Origin: Branchiostoma floridae
Taxonomy: Eukaryota; Chordata; Leptocardii; Amphioxiformes; Branchiostomatidae
Assembly: GCF_000003815.2 (NCBI RefSeq)
Contig: NC_049997.1
Span: 15,665,595-15,729,594, forward strand
Length of the DNA stretch: 64,000 nucleotides
Direction of reading: 5' to 3'
In this document: positions 10,695-21,500 of the stretch, piece by piece
Layout of the letters: each line of letters opens with the position of its first letter
How positions within the stretch are numbered: position 1 is the stretch's first letter
Notes under the pieces: model-generated
The model's input: the letters and a program-made list of their open reading frames with translations, nothing else
What the model was told of the DNA's origin: nothing
Databases searched by the model: none
Position numbers and translations under genes: made by a program

Positions 10695-12989
10695 ATGGCA
10701 AACTCGACGTATGTGACGGTGCTTTGTTTTGTTCTGATGATAAATGTAACATGGAGTGGAAGAGTGTTTAATGGCAAAGCCAGTACATGCCCCGCGCTCC
10801 GGACCCTTTGTACATGTAAGGGGACCCCGCCAACTCAAATCTACTGTTCGGTGGGTGGAGTCTTACACCGTTTTCCTACATACATTCTATCAGGTGTACA
10901 AAGAATGACAATCCAGTCACAAACAAACACGTCCATCAGTGTCAGAGATTTTTTCTCTCTTGGCGAACTGAAGACTCTACATATGTCTCGAAGCAATATA
11001 GTGAGCATAGAAGGAAGGTCGTTCGAAACCTTGTCCAGTACACTATTTCTTGACATCAGCAATAATAAACTTACAAAGTTGGAAGCTTGGACATTCAAGG
11101 GGATGACCCAGTTGAAAACCCTGCGTTTGCAACAAAACCAAATTCACTCTGTTGACGAAAATGTTTTTGTTGGACTAGACAATTTGTTTATGGTTGACCT
11201 AGAGGGTAACTGCCTTTTCCGTATTCCTCCGAACATCGCTTTCCTAAACGTTATCCGCAATCTTAACATTATGGACAATATGATCACAACGTTGTTGCGG
11301 GAAGATTTTATAGGCTTGAAGAGAAATTTTCGTTTCAAACTGGCAAGAAATAATATCCACTGCGGCTGTAGGTTACATGAGGTCAAGCTTTGGGTTATAA
11401 AAAACCATTTGAATAACTGGGACATACCGTGCATCGTTGACGGTAAACAAGAAATAAGTCTGTGGAACGTCCCGCATAGAAACTTGGTTTGTGAGTCGCC
11501 AGAGGTCGCTGTTGTACCAAGTAATCAGAGTATTCTTATTGGAAGAAGTATTTCTCTCCAATGTCAAGCGTATTGCAAGGAATATCTGAGTTTCTCATGG
11601 ACTCTACCAAACGGAGAAGAGAGGTCGCCAAGCTATGTCTACTTGCGAAACTACACTCGTGCAAGCAACGTTTCATGTAAGGGTTTATCAATAGAAAGAT
11701 TAGAGCTAGAAATGATGTGTTGTTCAGTGTTAGAGGTTGCCGTGGTTGATGAAAACGCAGCGGGAGTGTACACGTGTACTGTAGCAGCCAATCACACAAG
11801 AAGTGCACGTGCGTGGGCTAGAGTGACTGTCCTTGGTGCTGAGTTTTCTGTTACGCCTTCAAATCAAACGATGGAAGAAAACAACACTATACCAGTACGC
11901 AATACACCAAAAGTGGATTTTGGCAATACGACAAGCAAGAACAGGATAGTTGTCATAAGCATTGGAAGTCAGAACCCAGGACTATCATCCAAAGGGCTAC
12001 TGGTCAACATAGTCATAGGACTAGTAGTTGGAATTTGCTGTAGTTTCGTCGTGGTATTGTTGATTTTCTGTGTAAGAAAGCGTAGAGGTAGATATAAGCA
12101 AGGGGATGTGCAAGGCAATGATGCAAAGAATAACGACAATGATGACCAAAATGATAACCAATTTTCTGATACAGGCGTGAATACGGGAGGGCATTATGAA
12201 AATGATGATCAGTTTTCTTGCACAGGCAGAGCTGAGTCAAGACAATATGAAAATGATGATCAGTTTTATGTAAATGATAACCAATACTCTAATATAGGCA
12301 CACCAACTGGTGCAAATTATGAAAATGATGATCAGTTTTATGAAAATGATAACCAATCCTCTGATATATGCACAACTTCGAGAGGACATTATGAAAATGA
12401 TGATCAGTTTTATGAAAATGATAACCAATCCTCAGATATTTGCACAACTTCGAGAGGACATTATGAAAATGATGATCAGTTTTATGAAAATGATAACCAA
12501 TCCTCTGATATGGGCACAACTACGGAAGGACATTACGAAAATGATGATCAGTTTTATGAAAATGATAACCAATCATCTGATATTGGAACAAATACGGAAG
12601 GACATTATGAACATGACGTCCAGTTTCATGTTAATCAGAATCAGTCTTATAATACAGGCGTAAATACGGAAGGACATTATGAAAATGATGATCAGTTTTA
12701 TGAAAATGATAACCAATTTTCTGATATAAACGCAACTATGGTAGGAGATAATGAAAATGATGATCAGTTTTCTGATGAAGGAACATCTACAGAACGACGT
12801 TATGAAAACGATGACCAGCCCTCTGATGCAAACACAACAAATGAAGGACAAAGTGAAAATGGTGACTTATGTAAGCATGAATGCCAGACAATTCATTGCA
12901 ATAAATCGGCTTCACCAACGAAAACAGGCCAAATCGTTACAAATGGTGAAAACAGAACACAACAGATGGGTGCTGGGCGCCAAACATGA
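10695..12989 (+). CDS. LRR-Ig transmembrane receptor with cytoplasmic Asn/Asp-rich repeats
   Basis: This is a single-exon frame of 764 residues from the ATG at 10695. That start is preferred over the one at 10623 because it opens a signal peptide (residues 1-21). Then come a cysteine-rich LRR N-cap (about 32-60), roughly five leucine-rich repeats (70-218; for example LKTLRLQQNQIHSVDENVF), an LRR C-cap with CGC and later cysteines (219-267), an Ig domain (273-380; CQAYC...W...GVYTC), a glycosylation-rich stalk, one membrane helix (435-460) and a basic RKRRGR stop-transfer. The cytoplasmic tail is about ten copies of a roughly 24-residue unit around HYENDDQFYENDNQSSD. Such LRR-Ig receptors are greatly expanded in amphioxus and are often linked to adhesion or immunity; the ligand here is unknown. 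The frame stops at TGA 12987-12989, but coding-like sequence continues in the same frame to 13223. Confidence 0.87.
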   Translation: MANSTYVTVLCFVLMINVTWSGRVFNGKASTCPALRTLCTCKGTPPTQIYCSVGGVLHRFPTYILSGVQRMTIQSQTNTSISVRDFFSLGELKTLHMSRSNIVSIEGRSFETLSSTLFLDISNNKLTKLEAWTFKGMTQLKTLRLQQNQIHSVDENVFVGLDNLFMVDLEGNCLFRIPPNIAFLNVIRNLNIMDNMITTLLREDFIGLKRNFRFKLARNNIHCGCRLHEVKLWVIKNHLNNWDIPCIVDGKQEISLWNVPHRNLVCESPEVAVVPSNQSILIGRSISLQCQAYCKEYLSFSWTLPNGEERSPSYVYLRNYTRASNVSCKGLSIERLELEMMCCSVLEVAVVDENAAGVYTCTVAANHTRSARAWARVTVLGAEFSVTPSNQTMEENNTIPVRNTPKVDFGNTTSKNRIVVISIGSQNPGLSSKGLLVNIVIGLVVGICCSFVVVLLIFCVRKRRGRYKQGDVQGNDAKNNDNDDQNDNQFSDTGVNTGGHYENDDQFSCTGRAESRQYENDDQFYVNDNQYSNIGTPTGANYENDDQFYENDNQSSDICTTSRGHYENDDQFYENDNQSSDICTTSRGHYENDDQFYENDNQSSDMGTTTEGHYENDDQFYENDNQSSDIGTNTEGHYEHDVQFHVNQNQSYNTGVNTEGHYENDDQFYENDNQFSDINATMVGDNENDDQFSDEGTSTERRYENDDQPSDANTTNEGQSENGDLCKHECQTIHCNKSASPTKTGQIVTNGENRTQQMGAGRQT
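12190..12870 (+). repeat. 72-bp coding minisatellite in LRR-Ig tail
   Basis: Tandem units of about 72 bases carry GAAAATGATGATCAGTTTTA and GAAAATGATAACCAATC. The central copies (about 12320-12600) are nearly identical at DNA level and the outer ones are diverged, which suggests recent unequal exchange. The copy number is probably polymorphic. Confidence 0.85.
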
Positions 12990-13223
12990 AGAAAAAGAAA
13001 CGGCAAGCGCGAAGAAGAAACAAAACAAAGGACATTTGGGGAAGTAACGGAAGGACAATACGACAATGATAAGAAAGTGAGGAACGCTCATAGTAGAGCA
13101 AGCAGTGTAAGTCTGGAGGATGGTGTGTCTGGTAGTGTTGACGGCAGTGATGATAGTTCAGATCATGTTTATGTAACATTTCCAGAAGCAGACAATTGTC
13201 CAAAACAGCAAAATGAAAAATAA
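12990..13223 (+). pseudogene. In-frame C-terminal continuation of the LRR-Ig gene after TGA
   Basis: After the TGA at 12987 the same reading frame runs open for 77 codons to TAA at 13221-13223. It carries another repeat-like stretch (VTEGQYDNDKK), a basic cluster directly after the stop (RKRNGKREEE), a Ser/Asp-rich segment and a terminal DHVYVTFPEADN. An AATAAA follows at once. It looks like the original C-terminus, now separated by a nonsense codon, or a readthrough extension. Confidence 0.65.
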
Positions 13224-13224
13224 G

Positions 13225-13230
13225 AATAAA
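13225..13230 (+). terminator. Poly(A) signal of LRR-Ig gene
   Basis: AATAAA begins two bases after the downstream in-frame TAA. This supports the longer frame being the ancestral transcript end. Confidence 0.5.
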
Positions 13231-13933
13231 ATATATAATTGAATTGTAAACTGGGACGGTGCCTAAGTGATAGAGAGGGTAACGGATGTAACGCTACTTC
13301 ACCTTTATCCAAAAGGTAACCTATATCCATTGTTTTTAAAAACGGGATATTTTGGGGATATCAAGTCGACGGTAACAAAATGCGATACACAATGTGTATT
13401 TTCAAAACATGTCATTTCAAACGACTAACGTTGACTTGATATACCTAAATATCCTGTTTGAATAAAACAACGGATATAGGTTACCCCACGGATAAAGGTG
13501 AACTAGCGTTACTTCGTTGATAAAGAAGGCTGTGTGGATCAGGAAATCCACTCCAGTCGTGAACAGTGATGAGGGGGGATATAGACTTAGTCATGTTTGG
13601 GACCGCATTCTTGAAAAGTAGACTGATGATAATATTTCCAGCTACTGTTACAGTATTAGTAGTGGTAGTAAATGGTTTATTATTATTGGTAAAAACTTCG
13701 GCCTTGCAGTAGAAACTGAATTGCGCCGACTCATACAGTAAAACTTGCGCCACAATCAATATTACATACAACTGTTCACATAATTACGATATTTACAAAT
13801 GCCATCTACACATTGACGATTACAATTATATACATATGATAATATCGGACTACAAAATGTATCACAATTACAATTCATGTTCGTACTGGTCGTGATTAAG
13901 TTTGCTGTCCAATGCAAATTGCAAATCAGTTCT

Positions 13934-14287
13934 TTAGGTCAGGAGTTTAGCCAGTGTAGGCTTGGCGCTCGTCGTGTAACGCCTAGTGCCCCTGGGTTGG
14001 GGGTACAGACATGAGCTTCTGAGTTGTCTACCATGCTGTTCTCCTCGAGTTGGAGGCAGCCATGAACCGAAGCGTGGCGACTGTTGGACTTTCTTGGCAA
14101 AGTTCAGGCAGAGGTCGTGTCTGCGATCAGAAAGTGGTTGTAGGGTCAATGATCGCAAGGCGTCAGGATATGAAACATACTGCCGACCCAACATAATCCT
14201 ACAGGCACGTTTCTGAACGCGTTCAAGCCGGTTGATTTGCTTGTTGTTGAGGGCGGCATTCCAAACTGGAGCTGCGTACTCAAGCAC
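13934..14287 (-). pseudogene. Reverse transcriptase, C-terminal part of the same LINE
   Basis: The frame begins with LEYAAPVWNAALN, which normally follows the YVRPLL block found at the other side of the nested insertion. It continues with LERVQKRACRIMLG and a C-terminal tail ending near 13934. It is separated from the rest of the reverse transcriptase by 2.4 kb, so it is non-functional. Confidence 0.85.
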
Positions 14288-14292
14288 TCTTG

Positions 14293-16690
14293 TACTTTAA
14301 GGTGTGTCTTGCCTAAAGAAGGCTCCAACTAGCATGAATAGAAGTGCTATAGTCAAACAGCTGTATCTTCAGTTTGGTACAGAGAAAAAGCATGAGATTT
14401 TCTATACATATGAACAAGATAGAGTTGCTTTCGACTGTGCATTACATTTTGACAAAAATTATATCATAATCATACAATTGAGCAATATCTTAGCCATATC
14501 ATATTACAGTTATTGGCAATTTCCTAAGTCTTGCGGTTGGTTTGGAGCAGTGGAAATTTTAGAAGATGTAACGGCTATGGCGTTCTACAGGAATCGGCTT
14601 TGAAAAACATGATTTTTTATTTAGATATTGAGAAAAATTTGATTTTCATGATTTTAAAAGATTTTTGGGGGGCTGCAAAGACTTTGGGGGTGAATATTTT
14701 AATACCAAAGCACAAAGTCGACTTTGTTCAAGCGGATACATATAGACAGTCTTATTGAGTCTTTACTGGTCATATTTGCAACTTTGTAGCCCATGAGGCA
14801 AGCTTTAGAATATGATTTTATTCATAAAAATCCAGGTTTTGTTCAGTTTCTCCCAGTTGTCCCATCAATCACAGTCAATCACCCTGACAGCTTCATGATT
14901 ATCAATGGATTTGTTTATTTAACACCTACATTCAAAGTCATTACTGGTGGTTACTTTTAATGTATGCATAGAGTGGGAACAAAGAGACTAAAATACACAT
15001 CTATTGTGCTATTACTCATGGTGACCTGTTGAATTCTTGGCCTTTGAAGGACTTGGCCTGTGTAGGCCGTGGAAACAGCCTGGAATCCAGGCTAGCTTGT
15101 GGTAGCATCTCTATATAAGGTCATTGTCTACACCGATGTTTTGAAACAAATGGGTATTTACGTACAATCAGGCATCACAGTTTACTTGTTGCATTCAACC
15201 TTTGCATTGCCACAGGGGCTGATAAAAAATGTACGGACCGAAATTGAGTCTGATTGCATGGGCCATGACGTATGATGTACGAAACACGTTATGTACATCC
15301 AAGGAGCAGTTACTGTACATTTTTGTCCTATATTTCCTTCTTCGCAAAAACGAATCATCATAGCTTGAATGTCAACCGCAGGCTACGAACAGGGTAACAA
15401 TGAGTACAAAGTTTGTACTTTAGACAAAGGTTTTGATGTGATAACAGTAGTTTTGCTTGTTAACACGACCTTACTTGGATTGTTTGTATAATACACAGGT
15501 TGGGGGGATAGCACACAAAGTTTTGCCCGCACGTAAAGTTCTACGGCGTGTCTGCGTGCTCCAAAATCCGTCGGATTCCCTACGATTTCGTACGGAGGCG
15601 GTACTTTATAAATATAATACCACTTACGGATCCCCCCCAAAAAATGCCCACATTTTAGCACGTAGACAGCACGTATTTGCACGTACGGCGGGTTGTGCTT
15701 TTGGCTTTAGAGAAATGTGTTGGGTTCAGAGGTAAACTGCTTGAGTTGAGGTCTTTAGGCTCAAACAAAGATTATATTTGGAACAGTAGGGTGGACTATG
15801 CAACAATTGTTCTAACAGAGAATTATTTGCTTCAAGTGTTAATTTGCTTCGGTTCCTACCACAGACATATCTTTCCAAGCAAAGAGTTTTCAAACTGAAG
15901 ATATTTAGACCATAGCAATGCTGGCATAAAAGAAAATATTACTCATAAAGTCACAAAGCAATCATGTGTACAACAGCATAGTTTTTTGAGTATTTGCTTT
16001 GAGAGACCGTCAAACTAATCCTTCGCTTTGGTTTTGTTGTTGTTTTTTGGTAAAAAAACAACAACTGAAAGGTGACATTATAGACAACCAATACACATCC
16101 TGCTTTCATTCTCAGACAGTCATTGTTAAAAGAACAATGCCCACCCAAGGACGCCATATAAAACCTGGCTTAGTAGAAGCGATGTTTTAGGTTTGTTTAT
16201 ACATAGGGCAGCTTGTATACAGACTTCCCTATACATTACTGGTTTGGTTTTTTTCTAAGATTTTTGCAAGATTTAAGACTCAAATTTGCAACAAGTTTGG
16301 CACTGTACGCCATCTTTGTTTGGAAGGAATGTTGCATTGGGAACGGCTCAACGGAGTGGGAAATAACACAGCGATTTTCAAGGCAAATAGTGGAAAACTG
16401 GACAATGCTGAGCAAACTATTTCATGGTAAAAATTCTGTGAAAAAAGTGAAAAATAGGTTACAGTGCCCTCCATTGTGCAACATATTGCTACCTTTCACC
16501 CCCTTGATAGCAAAACAATGCGTGAAAGGCATTGGGACAGCATGACAGGATGCCAAATTAGCTCCAAACTCATGCTAATGGTGGGCGGGGAGTAGCACCT
16601 CCCCCCTAGCACACCTTCACACCTTTTCGCCAGCACCTTGCTCATTTAATGAGGGCATTACAGGGGTCGGCTTGGACATACCTTAAAGTA
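14293..16690. mobile_element. 2.4-kb DNA transposon nested in the LINE
   Basis: The ends are inverted repeats: TACTTTAAGGTGTGTC at 14293 and the complement of TACTTTAAGGTATGTC ending at 16690 (15 of 16 match). No transposase is recognisable and the open frames inside are short. The flanking LINE codons overlap (L-L on one side, V-L-E on the other), which would fit a diverged target duplication of about 8 bp. Confidence 0.65.
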
Positions 16691-17640
16691 CCGGAGCAAC
16701 GGTCGAACGTACCCGCAGTAGATGGCATTGAGGTCAGCTGTTGGAAGGCCGGCCCGTCGCAGTCGGCACAGTAGAAACAGCCGTCTGCTCCCCTTTGTCA
16801 CCATACTGTCCACTTGTGCATCCCACCCAAGGTCCGACTGAATCTGGAGACCAAGTAGTCTTGCTTGTGTCACCACGGTGAGCACCTTACCTCCCAGTGT
16901 AAGGACTGGGGCTGGAGGGGGTCGACGCATGAAGCAAATCTGCATAACTAGACACTTTTTGGGGTTCAGCAGCATGTGGTTTCTGTCAGACCAGTTCTCC
17001 AAGCTGTCTAACTCATCCTGCATGGATGAAAGTGCGTCAATCGGACGGTTTTCTCCCAGGTTGAGGTCATCGACGTACTTCCAGTACTCGCTGTTCGGTG
17101 TCCCAGCATCGTTGATCATGGCCAAGAAGATCAGAGGTCCCAGCAAAGTTCCTTGAGCCACCCCACAGGTGAGTGACTCCCAGTGTGACAGTGCATGCTG
17201 GTAACGGACCCGCTGTCTACGGCACGATACAAAACTGCACACCCACGAGAGAAGAGAGGGCCGTGCACCCATCTGTGCGAGTTCTGTGATGGCTGTCGTG
17301 TGGCACACTCTATCGAATGCCTTGCTAAAATCGGTCAGTACAAGGCTACTGACGGATTGCTTCCTCTCTGCACCCTTGTAGAAGAAGTCCAGGATCTCTA
17401 TCAGACAGTGGGTAGTGGAGATGCCTTTGAGGTTCCCGAACTGCCTGGTGTCTACCTCCGGTAAGATGTCGCGGAGAAGCCACGAGAGGACGAAACCCTC
17501 CACTACTTTAGCAAACTGTGATGTTAGTGACACAGGTCTGATTTTGTCCAAGTCTGCTGGTTGTTCTTTCGGGACGGGGATAACGATCGCATCCCGCCAC
17601 TCAGGTGGTACTCTGCCCTGTCGTAATATTGATACTTGAC
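16691..17640 (-). pseudogene. Reverse transcriptase, central part
   Basis: The open frame carries the conserved blocks of a non-LTR reverse transcriptase: QGRVPPEWRDA, IRPVSLTSQFAKVVEGF, QFGNLKGISTTHCL, the catalytic DFSKAFD and the YVDD box, then the thumb region up to YVRPLL. There is no good start codon. It breaks off exactly at the inverted repeat of the nested element; the residues beyond YVRPLL belong to that element. The clade (CR1/L2-type) is inferred from block order and sequence style. Confidence 0.85.
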
Positions 17641-17748
17641 ATTATTTGTAAAAATAATGCACTCCTTCACGTTCAAGATCGCACTGTATGTAAACACTGC
17701 TTTAACTATCAATGTGTGTATGTAAATACATAATGTTTGGGACCGCAT

Positions 17749-18577
17749 CTGTAAGCAGCGACACCTATGCTGCAGTGCAATGTAAACCAGTCAGAATATG
17801 GCACAGAGGAAGGTGACGGAACATTCAACGAAACTTTGGTTGAATAAAGCACTTGGTTATGTACAAATAATGTTGTTATTCAATGGGCTAACATTTTCCT
17901 TGTGAGTATTGATGAAACTTTAAAGAACACTGTGTGAAGAGTAATTATGGTAATTAAGCAATGTTTGATTATCAATGATACTCGGCGCAAGCCTTAGTTA
18001 CAGGATCTGCAAAGGTTGCTGTGTTCATTGTGACATAATGACGTGTATTGTCTATGTTTAATCTTTTATTACCTGGTAGCAAGAATCAAAAACTTTCTTA
18101 TGATTTAATGCTCAATAACATCAGAAGGTTGTATGTTTTGTATCAACATCATTGTCCTTGACAGATACTATTCTTTACCAAAAATGCAACAGATGCTATT
18201 CTTGTTAAAGATAATGTTGTGTTATAAACACTTTGAATATAGTTTTGTCCACCTGTATTGTGAGACAATCCAGTAGTATTATTATCTGGTCAAGTTAACA
18301 TGTTGACATCTGACTGAGGTACACGTAGTAATTCAAATTGACATGATATTATTGTATCATATCAGTGAAACTCAACAATTATCATAATGGCACAAGAGAT
18401 ATAGAATACAATATACTTCATAATTCATTCTCATCTGTTACTGAAATTGTGTATTCAGCTATACTCTCTTGGCACTGTGGAATGTTTAACTTGATATGAG
18501 GGGTAATCGAAAACATTGAAACGTCAACTTAAAATAATGTGCTAACATGGAAAGGTATGACTTTCAGCTGTTAACAG
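17749..18577. other. Intergenic / 3' UTR of CUT-homeobox gene
   Basis: This AT-rich stretch shows no coding potential. On the minus strand it would be the 3' untranslated region of the CUT-homeobox gene. The first AATAAA found downstream of that stop, read on the minus strand, lies at about 18065-18070. Confidence 0.4.
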
Positions 18578-21500
18578 TTAAGTACTTGTGCAATCAATGG
18601 TGATCGGTCCCTCATCAGTTTCTGACAGCTCTCTTGTATTCCTGTACTTGTTCCTATACTGACAGCGTCTGTTTTGGAACCAGGTTGAAACGACCCTCTG
18701 TGACAAGGCCAGCTCTTCTGCGAGGGACTTGATCTCAGATTCGGTTGGATATTTTCTTCTTGAAAACAGTTCTTGGAGCACATTTTGTTGGGACAAGGTG
18801 AAGCGTGTCGGCTCTCTTTTCACTGAAAAATATAAATACATAATAGTAATCTAATACAAAAAGTTTTGTTTCATTCATGACCTTTTTTTAAAAAATCTTA
18901 ATAAAATATTTACAGGCCATGTTTATTTGGTTATGTGGAGGATAACTTCTAGAAACACAGAACTGAAAGAGTGAAAAAAGAATAGCTTTGAAAAAGTTAC
19001 CTTCATTATGCTACCAGGAATGATGAACAAATGACTAAACACACAGTATATATGTATGCAGAACAAAAATCCTCTTCTTTTAGGCCACACCAATTTAATT
19101 TTTTGGTTCACGGATTTTTTCATAAAAAATATGGAGCGAGAGGGCGAAATAAAAATAAAAATAAAAATTGTAAAATGCTTCGGGTGAAGGTAAGGGCTAA
19201 TCCCAAACATAAAGAAAAAAAAATTTTCAGCTTGAAAAAAGTACAAAAACACTATTACTGTACAGTAACAGCACCTGTTTGTTGAAAATTACAAAAGTAG
19301 TGTCAGTTTTTATGTTTGCTACACCAGAAAGTTGGTGAATGGTTTCATTAATGGTGAAAATTTGCTGAGTGGTAATTTTTTTTTCCCCAAAAAGTAGGAG
19401 TGAGCGAATCCGTGAACCAAGAAATTAAATTGGTGTGGCCTTAGTTTCGAATTCAATTAGGCGTTCTATAGATTTTATAACATAGTATCTGGTTTCCAAT
19501 ACTTTTCACAATTTTCAGCACATGTTTGCCTATCTTGTAGCTTCTTTGTACGATGTACAGTATTGTCAAATTTACAATGTACAAATTTAGATTGATGCTT
19601 CCTACAACTGTCATTCAAATAGTCAATATCATGACCTTATCTAACAATACATTTTTTATAAACCCAATTAAACAAGCAAATAAGCTAATTAAACAACTAC
19701 CCAATCAATCAACAAACTAATAACCAACCAACCAACCATCTATATAGACACAAAGCAAAGAACTAATCAATTGGCAAACAAATCAGCACTAAAACTTATT
19801 ACATGTAGCTAACCAACCAAGTAGCCAGATAGGCCAAACAACTAACAGCAATCAATCAATCAATCAATCAATTGATCAATCAATCAACCAAATCAACCAC
19901 ACAACCAAGAAACCAACCAACCAATCAATCAGTTGATTAATCAATTAATCAATCAACTCACATTGCCTGTGTTCTTCATCCTTCAGTCTGTGAATGTTAC
20001 TCTGTAGATCTTGTGAAGTCAACCACTGGTGTATAACTGTAAACAAGTGCCTCTTTCTTGACGTCAACTTCGACCAAGGCTTTGGAGAATTCAGCATCTC
20101 CGCGAACGTACTCGGCGCTCGTCCGAGCACCTTCTTTGCAAAGACTCTCTGGGACAAGTCATATTTCTGTAGAGTTGTGCGTAACTCACTGACAAGGTGA
20201 ATGGTATCCGTGCACTCAAGGGATGTGACCAAAATTGGTGTACTGTCTCTTTGTGCAATTTGTTCTGTTTGGGAATCTGTGGGAATATTAGAAGGTATTG
20301 AATCTTCCTCTTGAGGTTCTCCTACACAAGGAATGATTTCAGCTGTTGTGTGATCAGATGTACATTTACTGGTTTCTTCATCTGATTCCGAACAACATTC
20401 CTCTTCCACTTGCAATTCCTTGGTGTCTCTTTTTATCTTCTTTGGTTTTGAAGCTGTAAAATAATAAAGACAATCATACTTAACATGATTATGTCATAAA
20501 CCATATGAACATGGCACACTTGATTATAATGGATGAACAAAAACTTGCACTCTGTACCATGAAAGAAGTGTTCTAGATGTCACAATCAAATATTGAGCTA
20601 TAATTATAAAGAAATCAATTTCCTAAGTGCATCAGTTAAGTCAATGGAAATTATTCATCATATAAGTACTAGTAATGCTCCATATTGTTATTCATTTTTT
20701 TATTGTCATTTATTTCTTCATTCATTCATTCATCCATTTATCTATCCATCTATCCATCCATCCATCCATCCATCCATCCATCCATTCATCCATCTTTTTG
20801 ATCACATGCTTATTTTTGGGACAAACATCATTTTAAACCAGATAGTGAGTGTCTGTGAGATTATGCCTTTCTGCCATAAAGCTATACATACATGTACTAT
20901 ACATTTTGTAAAACCTACCCTGTTTTTGCCTGAGACTTGTCAACTCCTTGATGTTCTTCTGAAGCACATCTGGACCCATCCATTCCCACATAGTCCGGTA
21001 CAGCTTCTGTCGTGCTGGCGTCATCCTATCCCAGGCTAGCGGATAGTTTATCAAATCCGCAAGCGATCCCACGCTTCTACGCAAAACCTTCCTCGCAAAT
21101 ATCTGGTACGAGATCTTGTTTGCTTTTAGGATCTCTTTCAGCTTCAATGTGACATCCTGTGGTTTGATGCAGTCTGAGAAAGGCTGGCTGTGATTGGTGC
21201 AGGCTGTTCCTGAATGGCCTTCTGGTGCATTATTAACCAATGGTGTTGCTTCAGACATCTTGGAAGCTTCACTATGGGTATGTGTGATTGAGTCTTGAGC
21301 ATGTGGAGAAGAAGAAGGTGCTTCTACGTCTTGAGTGGGTAAGGAATCTTGGATCTTGGAATTTTCCGAAATGAGGATTGCTTGAAGGGCAGCTTGGTTC
21401 TCCATATGGTTTTCAGGTGAGGCTGTTGAAATCATACATATCTGATTAGGGCATATTGATTCAGTAAATATAGATCTGAAATCATGATTGGAGTCATTTC

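Larger units (their letters stand above)
13609..17732 (-). mobile_element. 5'-truncated non-LTR retrotransposon (CR1/L2-like) with nested insertion
   Basis: A minus-strand LINE is bounded by a 16-base direct repeat, ATGTTTGGGACCGCAT, at 13593-13608 and 17733-17748, a plausible target-site duplication. The reverse transcriptase frame runs from about 17640 down to 16691 and resumes at 14287 down to 13934. Between them lies an inverted-repeat element (14293-16690). Everything upstream of the mid reverse transcriptase is missing, as expected for 5' truncation. Confidence 0.7.

Noticed and set aside
12237-12851. Long minus-strand open frames opposite the LRR-Ig tail
   Set aside because: They are mirror images of the 72-bp coding repeat and have no start context or domain. 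The plus strand encodes the receptor tail.
12190-12870. CRISPR-like array
   Set aside because: The units are contiguous coding repeats without unique spacers, in an animal genome.
20593-21039. Frame rich in Ile-His-Pro-Ser
   Set aside because: It is a translation of the ATCC microsatellite running antisense into the CUT3 exon.
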